From CAZQFS01 sp964592755 (lineage in GTDB: Bacteria > Hydrothermota > Tepidihabitantia > Tepidihabitantales > Tepidihabitantaceae): a stretch of DNA of 30,902 nucleotides. The notes under the pieces are model-generated. The model worked only from the letters and a program-made list of their open reading frames with translations, ran no database searches and was not told the DNA's origin. Position numbers and translations under genes: made by a program. Shown piece after piece: positions 1 through 7,737 of the stretch. Location: assembly GCA_964592755.1 (NCBI GenBank), contig CAZQFS010000021.1:1-30902 (forward strand), read 5' to 3'. How positions within the stretch are numbered: the stretch's first letter is position 1; every line of letters starts with the position of its first letter.

Positions 1-1280
1 GCGGCCTTGTCTTCCTCGGTCAGCTCGCGGTCGGCCACGACGGCGCCGGCGCGGCTGATGGCTTCTTTGATAACGTCTTCCAGGAAGATGACCCTTCCTT
101 CGCGCGTGGACATCCGGCCGCCGGGCAGCCGGATGAGCCCGAACCGAACGTGTTCGCAGGGCACGCTATGCCCGAGCAGCCTGAGCGCCGCGTTGAACTG
201 GCGGAAGTAGAGCTCCTGCTCGTTGCCGACCACGTAGAGTATCTTCTCCGGATGCCAGGTCTCGATCCGGTACTCGGCCGTGGCGAGCTCACGCGTCGCG
301 TACAGACTGGTGCCGTCAGACTTCTGCAAGAACAGCGGCGTATCGATGCCGGCCGCGTCGAGCGGGATGATGACCACGGTTTCGTCCGGCGCGATCTCTT
401 CGCCGGCCCCGGCCGCACCGGTCTGCGGTTTCTCGCGCCGCGCCACACCCAGGGCAAGAGCGCGGCGGACGAGGTCGTCAAGGCGGTCGGAGTAGAAGCT
501 CTCGCCCAGCACCGCGTCGAACTCCACGCCCAGGAGGTCGTAAATGCGATTGAATTCGGCCGTGCTCAGTTGTACGAATCGCTGCCAGACCGCCCGCGCC
601 TGCTCGTCCCCCTGCTCCAGGCGACGGAACCAGTCGCGGGCGCCGGATTCGAGCTCCGGCTCGGTTTTCGCCTGTTCGTGGAAACGAACGTAGAGTTCGA
701 GCAGGTGCTTGGTCGGGTGACGCGCGAGTTCTGTCTCATCGCCCCAGCGCTCAAAGGCGCAGAGCAGCTTGCCGAACTGCGTGCCCCAGTCGCCGAGGTG
801 GTTGTCGCCGATAACCTTGTAGCCGAGAAACTGAAGAATGTTCTTCAAGGCCTGCCCGATGATGGTCGAACGAAGGTGGCCGACCGAGAACGGCTTGGCA
901 ATGTTGGGTGAGGAGTAGTCAATGACGATGGTGCGACCTGCGCCCGTGTCAGCACTGCCGTAGCGGTGGGGGTCGCGCCCGAAGTCGGCTGCGACTTCGC
1001 GTGCCACGAGGGCCGGGTCAAAGCCGAAGTTCACGTAGCCATTGAGGGCTGAAACCGCAGCAAAGGGGGTGTTGTCCAGGTCCAGCGATGCGGCCAGGCG
1101 CTCGGCCAGTTCGACCGGGCTCACGTGCTGTTCTTTGGCGATGCGGAACATCGGCACGGCCAGGTCGGCGTCGATGCCGGTCTCGACGTCACGGACTTCG
1201 GCGTGGGTCACGGCGATGCGGCTGGCAGCGAGCAATCGGACAACCGCCTCGCGGCTGCGGGAGAGGAAGTAGTCCTTCAT
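1..1280 (-). CDS. argS: Arginyl-tRNA synthetase, C-terminal part cut off by window edge
   Basis: Charges tRNA-Arg with arginine in the cytoplasm (class I aminoacyl-tRNA synthetase). Translating the minus strand from ATG at 1280 gives 426 codons without a stop, running off the window at base 1. Visible family marks are an N-terminal Arg-tRNA-synthetase additional domain (about residues 1-90), the block DYSSPNIAKPFSVGHLRST at about 121-139 containing the HIGH-type motif GHLRS (134-138), the GDNHLGDWGTQFGKL block at 158-171, and the KMSKS-equivalent MSTREG at 390-395. The anticodon-binding DALR domain should lie beyond the window. The ribosome binding site is weak; a GTG two codons upstream is an alternative start. 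No convincing promoter is seen in the 279 bases upstream, so it may be read from further upstream or use an unrecognised promoter. Identity is secure. Confidence 0.96.
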   Translation of the reverse strand, partial: MKDYFLSRSREAVVRLLAASRIAVTHAEVRDVETGIDADLAVPMFRIAKEQHVSPVELAERLAASLDLDNTPFAAVSALNGYVNFGFDPALVAREVAADFGRDPHRYGSADTGAGRTIVIDYSSPNIAKPFSVGHLRSTIIGQALKNILQFLGYKVIGDNHLGDWGTQFGKLLCAFERWGDETELARHPTKHLLELYVRFHEQAKTEPELESGARDWFRRLEQGDEQARAVWQRFVQLSTAEFNRIYDLLGVEFDAVLGESFYSDRLDDLVRRALALGVARREKPQTGAAGAGEEIAPDETVVIIPLDAAGIDTPLFLQKSDGTSLYATRELATAEYRIETWHPEKILYVVGNEQELYFRQFNAALRLLGHSVPCEHVRFGLIRLPGGRMSTREGRVIFLEDVIKEAISRAGAVVADRELTEEDKA

Positions 1281-1508
1281 TGTCACTCAGGGTTGCAGGA
1301 CGGCGCGAGCGCGGCAGTGAAGGTCGGGAGCGAAAAGTCGTTGAAGGGCACGAAGACAAGGGCGCTCGACAGGGGGCGAGGCTTGTGGTGCTCCGGGGTT
1401 GGGTTAATCATGACCCGAGCGGCAGTTGCCGCAGCGCACTTTCTCGGCCCGGCCGAGATGATGGCTGGCGCACGGTATCGCCCGATGGCAAGGTGTATAC
1501 TGCTGTTC

Positions 1509-1527
1509 CAGCCGGTATCCCCGGCTG
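1509..1527 (-). terminator. Terminator-like hairpin after the BNR gene
   Basis: CAGCCGG and CCGGCTG form a perfect 7-bp stem with a 5-base loop, about 33 bases past the stop codon of the BNR gene. There is no U-run after it on the minus strand, so it is either a weak intrinsic terminator or only a 3' stabilising hairpin. Confidence 0.4.
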
Positions 1528-1559
1528 ATGTCAACGGTATTGACCCGGCTGCTCACGGT

Positions 1560-3047
1560 TCAGCGCACGAGCAGACTTCGAGCCGTGACTGCTTCGTCCG
1601 CACTGAGCCGGACAAAGAGCGGCCGGCCTGCGGGCAGACCGCGGATTTCGCGGTGGTGGACCCCGGCCGACAGGACTCCCAGGTTGGCGTACGCGAGCTG
1701 GCGGCCGAGCGGGTCATGAACACTGACCGCCACCGGGCCGGCCCGGCGCAGAGTAAGCTCGACCGGCAGATGGTCGCGGGTAATTGCCGGCACGCTCAGG
1801 CCGATTCCTGGCAGGCGTACGGTACGAAAGGGTTTTTCCTCCACGCCGATTTGCGAAAGCAGTGCCTGAGCAAAGTAAAGGTCAAGGTCGCCGCCGCGGC
1901 CGTCGGTCCAGACGACGCGGGCATAGGTCGAGTCGGTGACGATGACATGGTATTCGCCCATGAACGTCACCGGGCTTCGGAAGGTCGTGTCGGTCAGCCT
2001 GATGCTCGGCTCAATGGTCGCGCCGTAATCATCGGAATGCGTGTAGCGCACCGACCATTGGCTGTTTGACGACGTGGGCCAGGATGGAGTGTGATACCAG
2101 ATGAGGTGCAGCCGACCAAAGCAGTCGGCCGTGACCCAGCCTTTGCACTGGCCGCCCGCGGTTGAGTCGGCCAGGTGCGCGACCGGGGACCAGGTTGCGC
2201 CGGCGTCGGTCGAGCGGGAGTAGAGGATGTCCCAGTTGCCGTAACGGTCGTCAACCCAGGTGATGAAGACAATCGAGTCGGTCGGCGCGGCGATTGAGGG
2301 CAGCGGCGCACGGTCGCCGTAACCTGATGTGTAGGTGCAGCCGGTGGCGACCGTGACCCACGGCGCCCAGGTCTCGCCCCGGTCGGTTGAACGGGTGCAG
2401 TGGACGCTGCCTCCGCTCCAGTAGCGATTCATCAGGTAAATGATGCCCGACGGGCTGGTGCAGATGCCGGTGATGCCGGTCCGGTCTGGGTCTGCCTCCC
2501 GGCGGGTCCAGGTGCGGCCGCCATCAGTTGACTTGGCAAAGATGATGCCTTCCTGCGACGCATCCCATTGCTGCCAGGCGTAGTAGATGTCGTTACCGTT
2601 GATGCAGCCCCAGGGTTTGTCGCACGTGCCGCTGGGGAGCCATTCTGAGACGTTGGTTGACTCGCACCAGGTCACGCCGTGGTCGGTCGAAAGGTAGTGG
2701 CGTTCCACGGTCGTCGAGAACTGGACGAGCATGTGGACATAGCCCGTGTCGTCTACCAGGATGAGCGGGTCAGAATGCCAACTCACGCCGACCGATGGGT
2801 CGTTCCACCAGGTGCTGGTCCACGTCGCGCCGCCATTAGTGGAGCGGCCGTAAGGGATGACCGGGTAGCGGCTGCGTTCGTTGCAGTTGCAGATGCAGTA
2901 GATGTAGTCGCCGTCTGCGGCGATGCACGATTCGCCTTCGTTGATAGTGTCGCCGACGTCGCAGGCGCGGACGTTCGCCGACCACGGCGGGTTGGCGAAT
3001 GCCGCGCAGACGCAGAGCAGGACAAGCACGAGAGCCGGGAACTTCAT
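1560..3047 (-). CDS. Secreted BNR/Asp-box repeat protein with C-terminal sorting domain
   Basis: A 495-residue exported protein. The first 18 residues (MKFPALVLVLLCVCAAFA) are a signal peptide. Residues about 60-400 hold at least six sialidase-type Asp-box turns (STNGGATW, STDHGVTW, STDGGRTW, STDRGETW, STDAGATW and a degenerate SDDYGAT), so the fold is probably a six-bladed beta-propeller. No sialidase catalytic Arg triad is apparent, so an enzyme activity cannot be claimed. The last 80 residues resemble a Por/T9SS type A sorting domain (VSVHDPLGRQLAYANL, then GLPAGRPLFVRLSADEA, ending in a basic SLLVR). ATG at 3047 follows AAAGGAT, and the gene has its own promoter at 3076-3103. Likely surface-exposed or secreted; ligand unknown. 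Confidence 0.85.
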   Translation of the reverse strand: MKFPALVLVLLCVCAAFANPPWSANVRACDVGDTINEGESCIAADGDYIYCICNCNERSRYPVIPYGRSTNGGATWTSTWWNDPSVGVSWHSDPLILVDDTGYVHMLVQFSTTVERHYLSTDHGVTWCESTNVSEWLPSGTCDKPWGCINGNDIYYAWQQWDASQEGIIFAKSTDGGRTWTRREADPDRTGITGICTSPSGIIYLMNRYWSGGSVHCTRSTDRGETWAPWVTVATGCTYTSGYGDRAPLPSIAAPTDSIVFITWVDDRYGNWDILYSRSTDAGATWSPVAHLADSTAGGQCKGWVTADCFGRLHLIWYHTPSWPTSSNSQWSVRYTHSDDYGATIEPSIRLTDTTFRSPVTFMGEYHVIVTDSTYARVVWTDGRGGDLDLYFAQALLSQIGVEEKPFRTVRLPGIGLSVPAITRDHLPVELTLRRAGPVAVSVHDPLGRQLAYANLGVLSAGVHHREIRGLPAGRPLFVRLSADEAVTARSLLVR

Positions 3048-3075
3048 GAAAGATCCTTTCTTGGTAGCCGGTAGA

Positions 3076-3103
3076 ATGCTAAGTCCGTATTCCGTCGTGT
3101 CAA
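3076..3103 (-). promoter_or_regulatory. Sigma70-like promoter of the BNR gene
   Basis: TTGACA (3098-3103), a 16-base spacer and TAGCAT (3076-3081) read on the minus strand. The predicted start of transcription is near 3069, giving a short leader of about 20 bases before ATG 3047. Confidence 0.6.
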
Positions 3104-3125
3104 GGACGATGCCGTATCCAGCGCA

Positions 3126-3149
3126 AGGGGCGGCCGCGAGGCCGCCCCT
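3126..3149 (-). terminator. Terminator-like hairpin after the C11 protease gene
   Basis: AGGGGCGGCC and GGCCGCCCCT form a perfect 10-bp stem with a GCGA loop, starting about 20 bases past the TAA stop of the protease gene and just before the promoter of the next gene. It lacks a U-tract, so termination strength is uncertain. Confidence 0.55.
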
Positions 3150-3168
3150 GAGTGAACATAGCCGCTGC

Positions 3169-4974
3169 TTAGTGCTTCCTGATTGGCCCGGCAGGTCGGT
3201 CCTTTCCCTGTTCGATTGTGATGTTGATATTGGCTCTGGTCTGGCCTGGGGTGATGGTGAACAGGTCGTTCACGGTCCATTGCTCGTCGCCATCCGGGTC
3301 ATAGAATCCCCAGCCGTCCACACCCGGAGTCCAGTCACCGTTGTTGTCCACGTCGTCCCATGCATCAGCCAGGACCTGACGGGGTGCCGTGATATTCACG
3401 CTGATGGAGTAGCTGCCGTTTGCCGAACTGACCTGTCCCTGGGCAATCGGGACGGCCTGGGAACCGGCGACCGTGTCGAGGTAGGCCAGCGTGTGAGTTG
3501 ATGGCGGGTTGCCGCCCTGCCAGAGCGCAGTCCCGGTCACTGTGGCCGCTCCACCGCCGCCCTGCTGCTGGAGCTGGGCGTTGATGTAGGTGGTTTCGCC
3601 GACCCGGATTGTGACGTTCTGTTCCCAGTCGAGATAGCCGGTCAGGGTCAACTTTATCTGATATGATGCCGGGTCGGCCTGGAAGACCGCGGGGGTCTGT
3701 GCGCCGGTGTTCTCGCCGTTGACCCAGACGTTCGCGCCCTGGGGTGTGGAGTTGATTGAGAGCCAGCCCTTGTCGCCGCCACCACCGCCGCCGCCGGCGA
3801 GGGCGATGAACTTGGAGAGGAAGTTCTGCCAGTTCCAGGAGGCGAACTGCAGCTTGACATACTTGACCGAGTCGAACAGCTCGGCCTTGTACGGGAAGTG
3901 GATGCAGAGTCCGCCGCGCGGAATCGCGGTGACGTTGGTCTTGGTCAGGGGTACGGCGTCGTTGATGGCGGCAATCACGTCGTCGGCCGCGGTCTTAATC
4001 ATGTTCCGGTTCTGCAGGTTCGGCATCTGCTTGACCTTCTTGGCGAATTCGCGCAGGTCAACAAACGCCGGATGGTCGTACTGGGTGTAATGGGTTTCGT
4101 TGAAAGCCTGCAGCACCTCGCCCCAGTCGCTACCGACCTCGGTCACGATGTTGTTGCCCAGGTCTTTGACCTTGGCCGCCAGCGCCTGGACCTTGGTCAG
4201 GTCGGTAACGGCCATGTGGCAGTCCTTCTGCTTCTCGCCCGCGGTCTGGTACACCGCGTCCACTATTTTCTTCGAGATGTCGAGCGGCGACATGTCAGGG
4301 TTCGCGACGAGCTCGGCCAGCCACTTGTCCGAACCGAGGATGGACTGCATGGGCATGGTGAACTGGCAGGCAACCATGTAGTCGGCTCGGTCTTTCAGTT
4401 CAAAGGCAACCTCGACCATCGACATCAGGCAGGCGTGGAAGACGATGACATCGAACTTGACCGTGTCGCCAAGCGCCTCGCGCATCTCGGGCATGGACAT
4501 CATGTCGCCCGAGCCGTTCTGGTTGTCTTCGCAGGCACCGTACCAGCCGCCGCCGTGGTCGTCGATGATGAGCATGTACCGCTCGGCCGGGTACTGGCTG
4601 ACGTACTTGCGGACAAAGTCCCTGAGCGTGGCCTTGTCCGACATGTCCTTGCCGCCCAGGTCTTCGAGCACGGTGGAGCTGATCTGGTCGGGTTGTTCGT
4701 TCAGGTGCTTCCCGATGTGGTAGACCTTGGAGTTGCCGCCTTTGCGCAGCGAACCGACCATGGCGACGATTTGCACGTCGTCGGTCGAGCCGATTTCCTC
4801 CATCTCCTGGCAGTCGCCGATGACCCACGAGCTGCCGTTCTGGAGCGTATCGAGATTGTTGTTGCCGTCCATGTAGGCAAGGATGGTCCACTTCGCTTTG
4901 GTGTCTTTCTTGCACCCGACGAAGCTTACGGCCACCGCGGCCAGGACGAGGAGTACGAGTCGGAAGGTTTTCAC
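3169..4974 (-). CDS. Clostripain-family (C11) lipoprotein peptidase with PEGA domain
   Basis: A predicted cell-surface cysteine endopeptidase of about 601 residues. Numbering from GTG 4974: signal sequence with lipobox VSFVGC and lipid-modified Cys21; C11 peptidase core about 27-390 with catalytic His140 in DDHGGGW and Cys182 in FHACLMSM; a glycine linker at about 393-400; a PEGA domain about 402-471 (GWLSINSTPQGANVWVNGE); and a C-terminal domain 477-601 with acidic turns (DDVDNNGDW, DPDGDEQW) that look like calcium sites. GTG at 4974 is preferred over the TTG just before it because AAGGAGG lies 5 bases away. C11 enzymes cleave after Arg or Lys and often self-process; that is family knowledge, not shown here. 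PEGA domains usually bind cell wall or surface. It has its own promoter and a structured leader, and is divergent from the TPR gene. Confidence 0.9.
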   Translation of the reverse strand: MKTFRLVLLVLAAVAVSFVGCKKDTKAKWTILAYMDGNNNLDTLQNGSSWVIGDCQEMEEIGSTDDVQIVAMVGSLRKGGNSKVYHIGKHLNEQPDQISSTVLEDLGGKDMSDKATLRDFVRKYVSQYPAERYMLIIDDHGGGWYGACEDNQNGSGDMMSMPEMREALGDTVKFDVIVFHACLMSMVEVAFELKDRADYMVACQFTMPMQSILGSDKWLAELVANPDMSPLDISKKIVDAVYQTAGEKQKDCHMAVTDLTKVQALAAKVKDLGNNIVTEVGSDWGEVLQAFNETHYTQYDHPAFVDLREFAKKVKQMPNLQNRNMIKTAADDVIAAINDAVPLTKTNVTAIPRGGLCIHFPYKAELFDSVKYVKLQFASWNWQNFLSKFIALAGGGGGGGDKGWLSINSTPQGANVWVNGENTGAQTPAVFQADPASYQIKLTLTGYLDWEQNVTIRVGETTYINAQLQQQGGGGAATVTGTALWQGGNPPSTHTLAYLDTVAGSQAVPIAQGQVSSANGSYSISVNITAPRQVLADAWDDVDNNGDWTPGVDGWGFYDPDGDEQWTVNDLFTITPGQTRANINITIEQGKDRPAGPIRKH

Positions 4975-5019
4975 CAATGCCTCCTTGAGGATTCGTTGTT
5001 GTCGCGCCCGGCATCGCGT

Positions 5020-5075
5020 CCGAGTCGGCTGTCAGGAGAGTTCCGATAGCGACTCGGCGGGGCCAAGCCTGGCCC
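5020..5075 (-). promoter_or_regulatory. Structured 5' leader of the C11 protease mRNA
   Basis: The predicted leader of about 95 bases holds two perfect stems. CGACTCGG/CCGAGTCG (5050-5057 with 5020-5027) is an 8-bp stem, and GGGCCA/TGGCCC (5070-5075 with 5060-5065) is a 6-bp stem with a 4-base loop at the very start of the transcript. It matches no riboswitch I know. Confidence 0.35.
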
Positions 5076-5076
5076 G

Positions 5077-5104
5077 ATTGTAGCTCAACCAGCCCGCCGG
5101 TCAA
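5077..5104 (-). promoter_or_regulatory. Sigma70-like promoter of the C11 protease gene
   Basis: TTGACC (5099-5104), a 16-base spacer and TACAAT (5077-5082, 5 of 6 matches to TATAAT) on the minus strand. Its -35 box is only 16 bases from the -35 box of the divergent TPR promoter. Confidence 0.65.
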
Positions 5105-5120
5105 GCATGACCGCCATGGC

Positions 5121-5148
5121 TTGACAATCGCTTGATTTGATTTAACCT
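5121..5148 (+). promoter_or_regulatory. Sigma70-like promoter of the TPR gene
   Basis: TTGACA (5121-5126), a 16-base spacer and TAACCT (5143-5148). The -10 box is weak (3 of 6), but the -35 box and spacing match the other promoters of the window. Predicted leader about 87 bases. Confidence 0.5.
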
Positions 5149-5212
5149 TGCTTGGGTATGAGGGTCGAAGCCGGCGGGTGAATGGTCACTACGATTAAGG
5201 AGTAACGTGCGT

Positions 5213-5257
5213 ATGACGAACATAACTCTTGGGAGGCACCGATGTTGCTGCTGCTAG
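5213..5257 (+). other. Possible 14-codon upstream ORF ending in four Cys codons
   Basis: An AAGGAG (5197-5202) is followed at good distance by ATG 5213 (or GTG 5207), opening a frame MTNITLGRHRCCCC that stops with TAG at 5255-5257, out of frame and overlapping the TPR start by 16 bases. It would serve as a leader peptide or translational coupler. It may equally be chance, because the four Cys codons arise from the repeated Leu codons of the TPR gene read in another frame. Confidence 0.2.
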
Positions 5258-7203
5258 TCGGCGTGCTGGTTGGAGCGGGTGTCTCGGGAGCGATTCTTCT
5301 TCTGGTGGGCGGACGGCGGGCCGCACGCCGCGTGCTTGAGTGGGAAGTGCGGCTGGCGCGGCTGGAGAACGAGGCCGCAGGCAGGTTTCGCGAGCCGCTC
5401 GCTTCGATTCGGCGGCGACTTGGGGTGTTCTACCTGGACGGGCTCCATTCCTCGCGCGACCGGACCCTGGTTGAAAACTTTGAAGCCGGGGTCCGATTCG
5501 CATCTGAGGCGAGGTGGGGTCAGGCTCTTGCCCGCTGGCAGGCGGCACGCGCCCGGGCTCGCGGCGCGGAGCTTGCCGCGCTGGGCCTGCTGGCAGCCGG
5601 CTGCCAGTTGCTTCTGGGGCAGGAGGCCGAAGCCCGGGCCGAGGTCGGTACGGCGATGTACGCGGCCCGAGCCGCGAACGACCGGACCGCGACCGCCGCC
5701 TGCCATCTGGTCCTCGCCCGGATGGCAATGGACAAGGGACAACTGACCGAGGCGCGGAGCAGGTACAGCGCTGCCGTCGGGCTCGCCCGCAAGCTCGACA
5801 ATCCCGAAATGGGTGCGGTCGGTCTTGCGGCCCTGGCCGAGATAGCCGGCCGCGAGGGGCGAGCCGAGGCCGCGCTCGACTTCCATCGTCAGGCACTACG
5901 GGCATTTGACGTGGCCGGCGACCGGGCCGGGGCCTCGGGTGAACACGCGGCGATTGGCAACCTGCTGGCCGCACGCGGCGAGCTGGAGCACGCCAGGGCC
6001 GCCTACGAAGACAGCCTGCGCCTTGCGCGCCACATTCACGACCGTACCGGAGAGGCGGAGCGATTGCTGGCAATCGGCAGAATCCACCGGCAACAGGCGA
6101 ACGAACGACGGGCGCTTGACGTGCTGGAACGGGCCCTGAGGCTGTACCGTGATGTCCGGCAGTTGCGCGGTCAGGCGAAGGCTCTCCACGAACTCGGACT
6201 GGTTCACGAGCGGCTGAAGGAGGGTGACGCGGCGCATGAGTGCTTCGAGGAATCCCTGAAGCTGGCGCGGCGGGTGGAGGACGGTGCGCTCGTGGCCGCG
6301 AACCTGCGGCGAATTGCCGAGTCGTGCCTGGCCGGACGTGCCCCGGAGCGCGCGCTCGAACTACTCGAAGAGGCTGTCAAACTGGACCGCGGTGCCGGCC
6401 GCGAGGCAGACCTCGCACAAGACCTGGCCGGCGTGGGTCGTGCGTGTGTCTGTCTGGAGCGATACGAAGAGGCGGCGAACGCTCTCAATCAGGCACTGGC
6501 CCAGGCACGCCAGCGTCAGGACCGTGGCAACGAGGCGATGCTTCAGCTCGAGCTGGCCCGCGCACTTCGTGGTATCGGCCGGACGCAGGAAGCACTGGCC
6601 TGTCTCGAGCAGAGTCAGGCCGCGGCGCGTCGCCTCGGTGACGACACGCTGCTCGCCGATGTGCTGGCCGAAACTGCCGCCGCCCGTGCCTCGACCGGTA
6701 CCTGGACCGCGGCGGTCACGGCCGGGCGCGAGGCACTCGAGCTGCACCGCCGGCTCGGTGACCGGCACGCTGAGGCCAACGACCTTGTGCAACTCGGCTT
6801 GGCACTTTCTCAGGACGGGCAACTGGATGCGGCAAAGGAGATGCTCGAGGACGGGCTCAGGCTGGCCCATCAGGCGGGTGACCGGCCGGGCGAGGCACGT
6901 GCCCTGGCCGCGATCGGCGCGGTCAACCGGCGACGAGAGGACTTTGACCTGGCCCGGGAGAACTACGTCCGAGCGCTCCAGGTCTACACGAGCATTGGTG
7001 ACATCGCGGGAGAGGCCGAGTGTCTGGTCGGCTTGGGCCAGATTCACGCCGACGCCGGCGAACCGGACGAGGCGCGGATGAGGCTGAACCAGGCAGTTCG
7101 ACTGTACCTGAAGCTTTCCGACGGAAGACGCGCCGACGAGGTGAACGCGCTGCTCAGCCGCCTCCCACGGCCGAGCACGGGTGTGCAGTTCCTCGATTCG
7201 TGA
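5242..7203 (+). CDS. Membrane-anchored tetratricopeptide repeat protein
   Basis: A 653-residue protein with one N-terminal hydrophobic segment (about residues 2-24, LLLLVGVLVGAGVSGAILLL) followed by arginines, so probably inner-membrane anchored with the rest in the cytoplasm. From about residue 85 to 640 it is a continuous array of roughly fourteen TPR units of about 40 residues, of the TPR_12/MalT-like class. Each has the A-xx-LG/IG-x-A and A-xxx-Y/F-xx-AL pattern (for example AIGNLLAARGELEHARAAYE and AAIGAVNRRREDFDLARENY). TPR arrays are scaffolds for protein-protein contact; no catalytic domain is visible and the partner is unknown. ATG 5242 has GGGAGG at 5231-5236. It stands alone on the plus strand, and its TGA stop is the first codon of a long palindrome preceding the tRNA. 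Confidence 0.88.
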   Translation: MLLLLVGVLVGAGVSGAILLLVGGRRAARRVLEWEVRLARLENEAAGRFREPLASIRRRLGVFYLDGLHSSRDRTLVENFEAGVRFASEARWGQALARWQAARARARGAELAALGLLAAGCQLLLGQEAEARAEVGTAMYAARAANDRTATAACHLVLARMAMDKGQLTEARSRYSAAVGLARKLDNPEMGAVGLAALAEIAGREGRAEAALDFHRQALRAFDVAGDRAGASGEHAAIGNLLAARGELEHARAAYEDSLRLARHIHDRTGEAERLLAIGRIHRQQANERRALDVLERALRLYRDVRQLRGQAKALHELGLVHERLKEGDAAHECFEESLKLARRVEDGALVAANLRRIAESCLAGRAPERALELLEEAVKLDRGAGREADLAQDLAGVGRACVCLERYEEAANALNQALAQARQRQDRGNEAMLQLELARALRGIGRTQEALACLEQSQAAARRLGDDTLLADVLAETAAARASTGTWTAAVTAGREALELHRRLGDRHAEANDLVQLGLALSQDGQLDAAKEMLEDGLRLAHQAGDRPGEARALAAIGAVNRRREDFDLARENYVRALQVYTSIGDIAGEAECLVGLGQIHADAGEPDEARMRLNQAVRLYLKLSDGRRADEVNALLSRLPRPSTGVQFLDS

Positions 7204-7229
7204 GGTCAGGAGTTTGACTCCTGACCTCA
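7201..7229. repeat. Perfect 13-bp inverted repeat at the TPR stop codon
   Basis: TGAGGTCAGGAGT (7201-7213) and ACTCCTGACCTCA (7217-7229) are exact reverse complements around a TTG loop. The first arm starts with the stop codon of the TPR gene. In RNA it would form a 13-bp hairpin that could end that transcript. The loop and second arm also supply the -35 box of the tRNA promoter. No U-tract follows. Confidence 0.8.
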
Positions 7230-7241
7230 GTTCGGTAGAAT
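7214..7241 (+). promoter_or_regulatory. Sigma70-like promoter of tRNA-Val
   Basis: TTGACT (7214-7219), a 16-base spacer and TAGAAT (7236-7241, 5 of 6). The predicted transcript start near 7248 lies about 8 bases before the mature tRNA end, as expected for a stable RNA promoter. Confidence 0.7.
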
Positions 7242-7255
7242 TGCGCCGCCTGAAC

Positions 7256-7329
7256 GGGCGATTAGCTCAGTTGGTCAGAGCGCTGGTCTCACATACCAGA
7301 GGTCACTAGTTCAACTCTAGTATCGCCCA
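7256..7329 (+). tRNA. tRNA-Val (anticodon CAC)
   Basis: A full cloverleaf can be folded by hand. Acceptor GGGCGAT (7256-7262) pairs with ATCGCCC (7322-7328) and the discriminator A is at 7329. The D arm has GCTC/GAGC, the anticodon stem is CTGGT/ACCAG with loop CTCACAT giving anticodon CAC, and the T arm is ACTAG/CTAGT with loop TTCAACT. The 3' CCA is not encoded (ACTCC follows), so it must be added afterwards. It reads GUG codons for valine. No intron or second tRNA is seen nearby. Confidence 0.96.
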
Positions 7330-7368
7330 CTCCCCGGCAGCAGACAAGCAGACGAGGCAGCCGGGCGG

Positions 7369-7704
7369 TCAGTGCTTGCGGCTCGGCTTTTTGGCCGGGA
7401 CCAGGCTCTTGCGGACCTGACGGATTGCCTCACGCACGTGGTAGTCGCTGACGCCGTGCTGCCGGCCGATGTCGGCCAGCGAATTGCCGGCCTCGTACAG
7501 CTTGGCCATCGCTTCACACTCTTTCCTGGCGAGCGTGTGGTGCCAGGCCCCGGCGCGTCGGCCCGGCTTCACCTTGAGGCGGGGGACGAGCTGGCGGATA
7601 CGTTCGCGTGAGCAGCCGACGGCCCGGGCGAGGTCGGCCTGGGTCATCTTGGCCACCGACTTGCCCAGCTTCTCGATTTTCTCCAGTGCGGTCAGTTCAG
7701 TCAT
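7369..7704 (-). CDS. Small protein with two helix-turn-helix motifs, likely DNA-binding
   Basis: A 111-residue basic protein. Residues 20-42 (MTQADLARAVGCSRERIRQLV) form a classical HTH, and residues 75-98 (SLADIGRQHGVSDYHVREAI) form a second HTH-like unit. They are joined by a basic linker (KVKPGRRAGAWHH) and followed by a basic tail (KKPSRKH). This is the shape of a small transcriptional regulator or a nucleoid/resolvase-type DNA-binding protein; no sensor domain is present. ATG 7704 follows AAAGGAAGT. It is the last gene of the secG-rplU operon, 33 bases after the FG-GAP gene, and converges with tRNA-Val. No close family is recognised. Confidence 0.8.
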   Translation of the reverse strand: MTELTALEKIEKLGKSVAKMTQADLARAVGCSRERIRQLVPRLKVKPGRRAGAWHHTLARKECEAMAKLYEAGNSLADIGRQHGVSDYHVREAIRQVRKSLVPAKKPSRKH

Positions 7705-7737
7705 GGTACTTCCTTTCTGATAAGACCACGGTTAATG

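Noticed and set aside
1283..1534. An 83-codon open frame on the minus strand just before argS
   Set aside because: It starts with TTG without a ribosome binding site, its composition is not protein-like, and it would overlap the hairpin after the BNR gene.
1529..1534. TTGACA on the minus strand upstream of argS
   Set aside because: No -10-like box at 15-19 bases; the sequence there forms the 1509-1527 hairpin.
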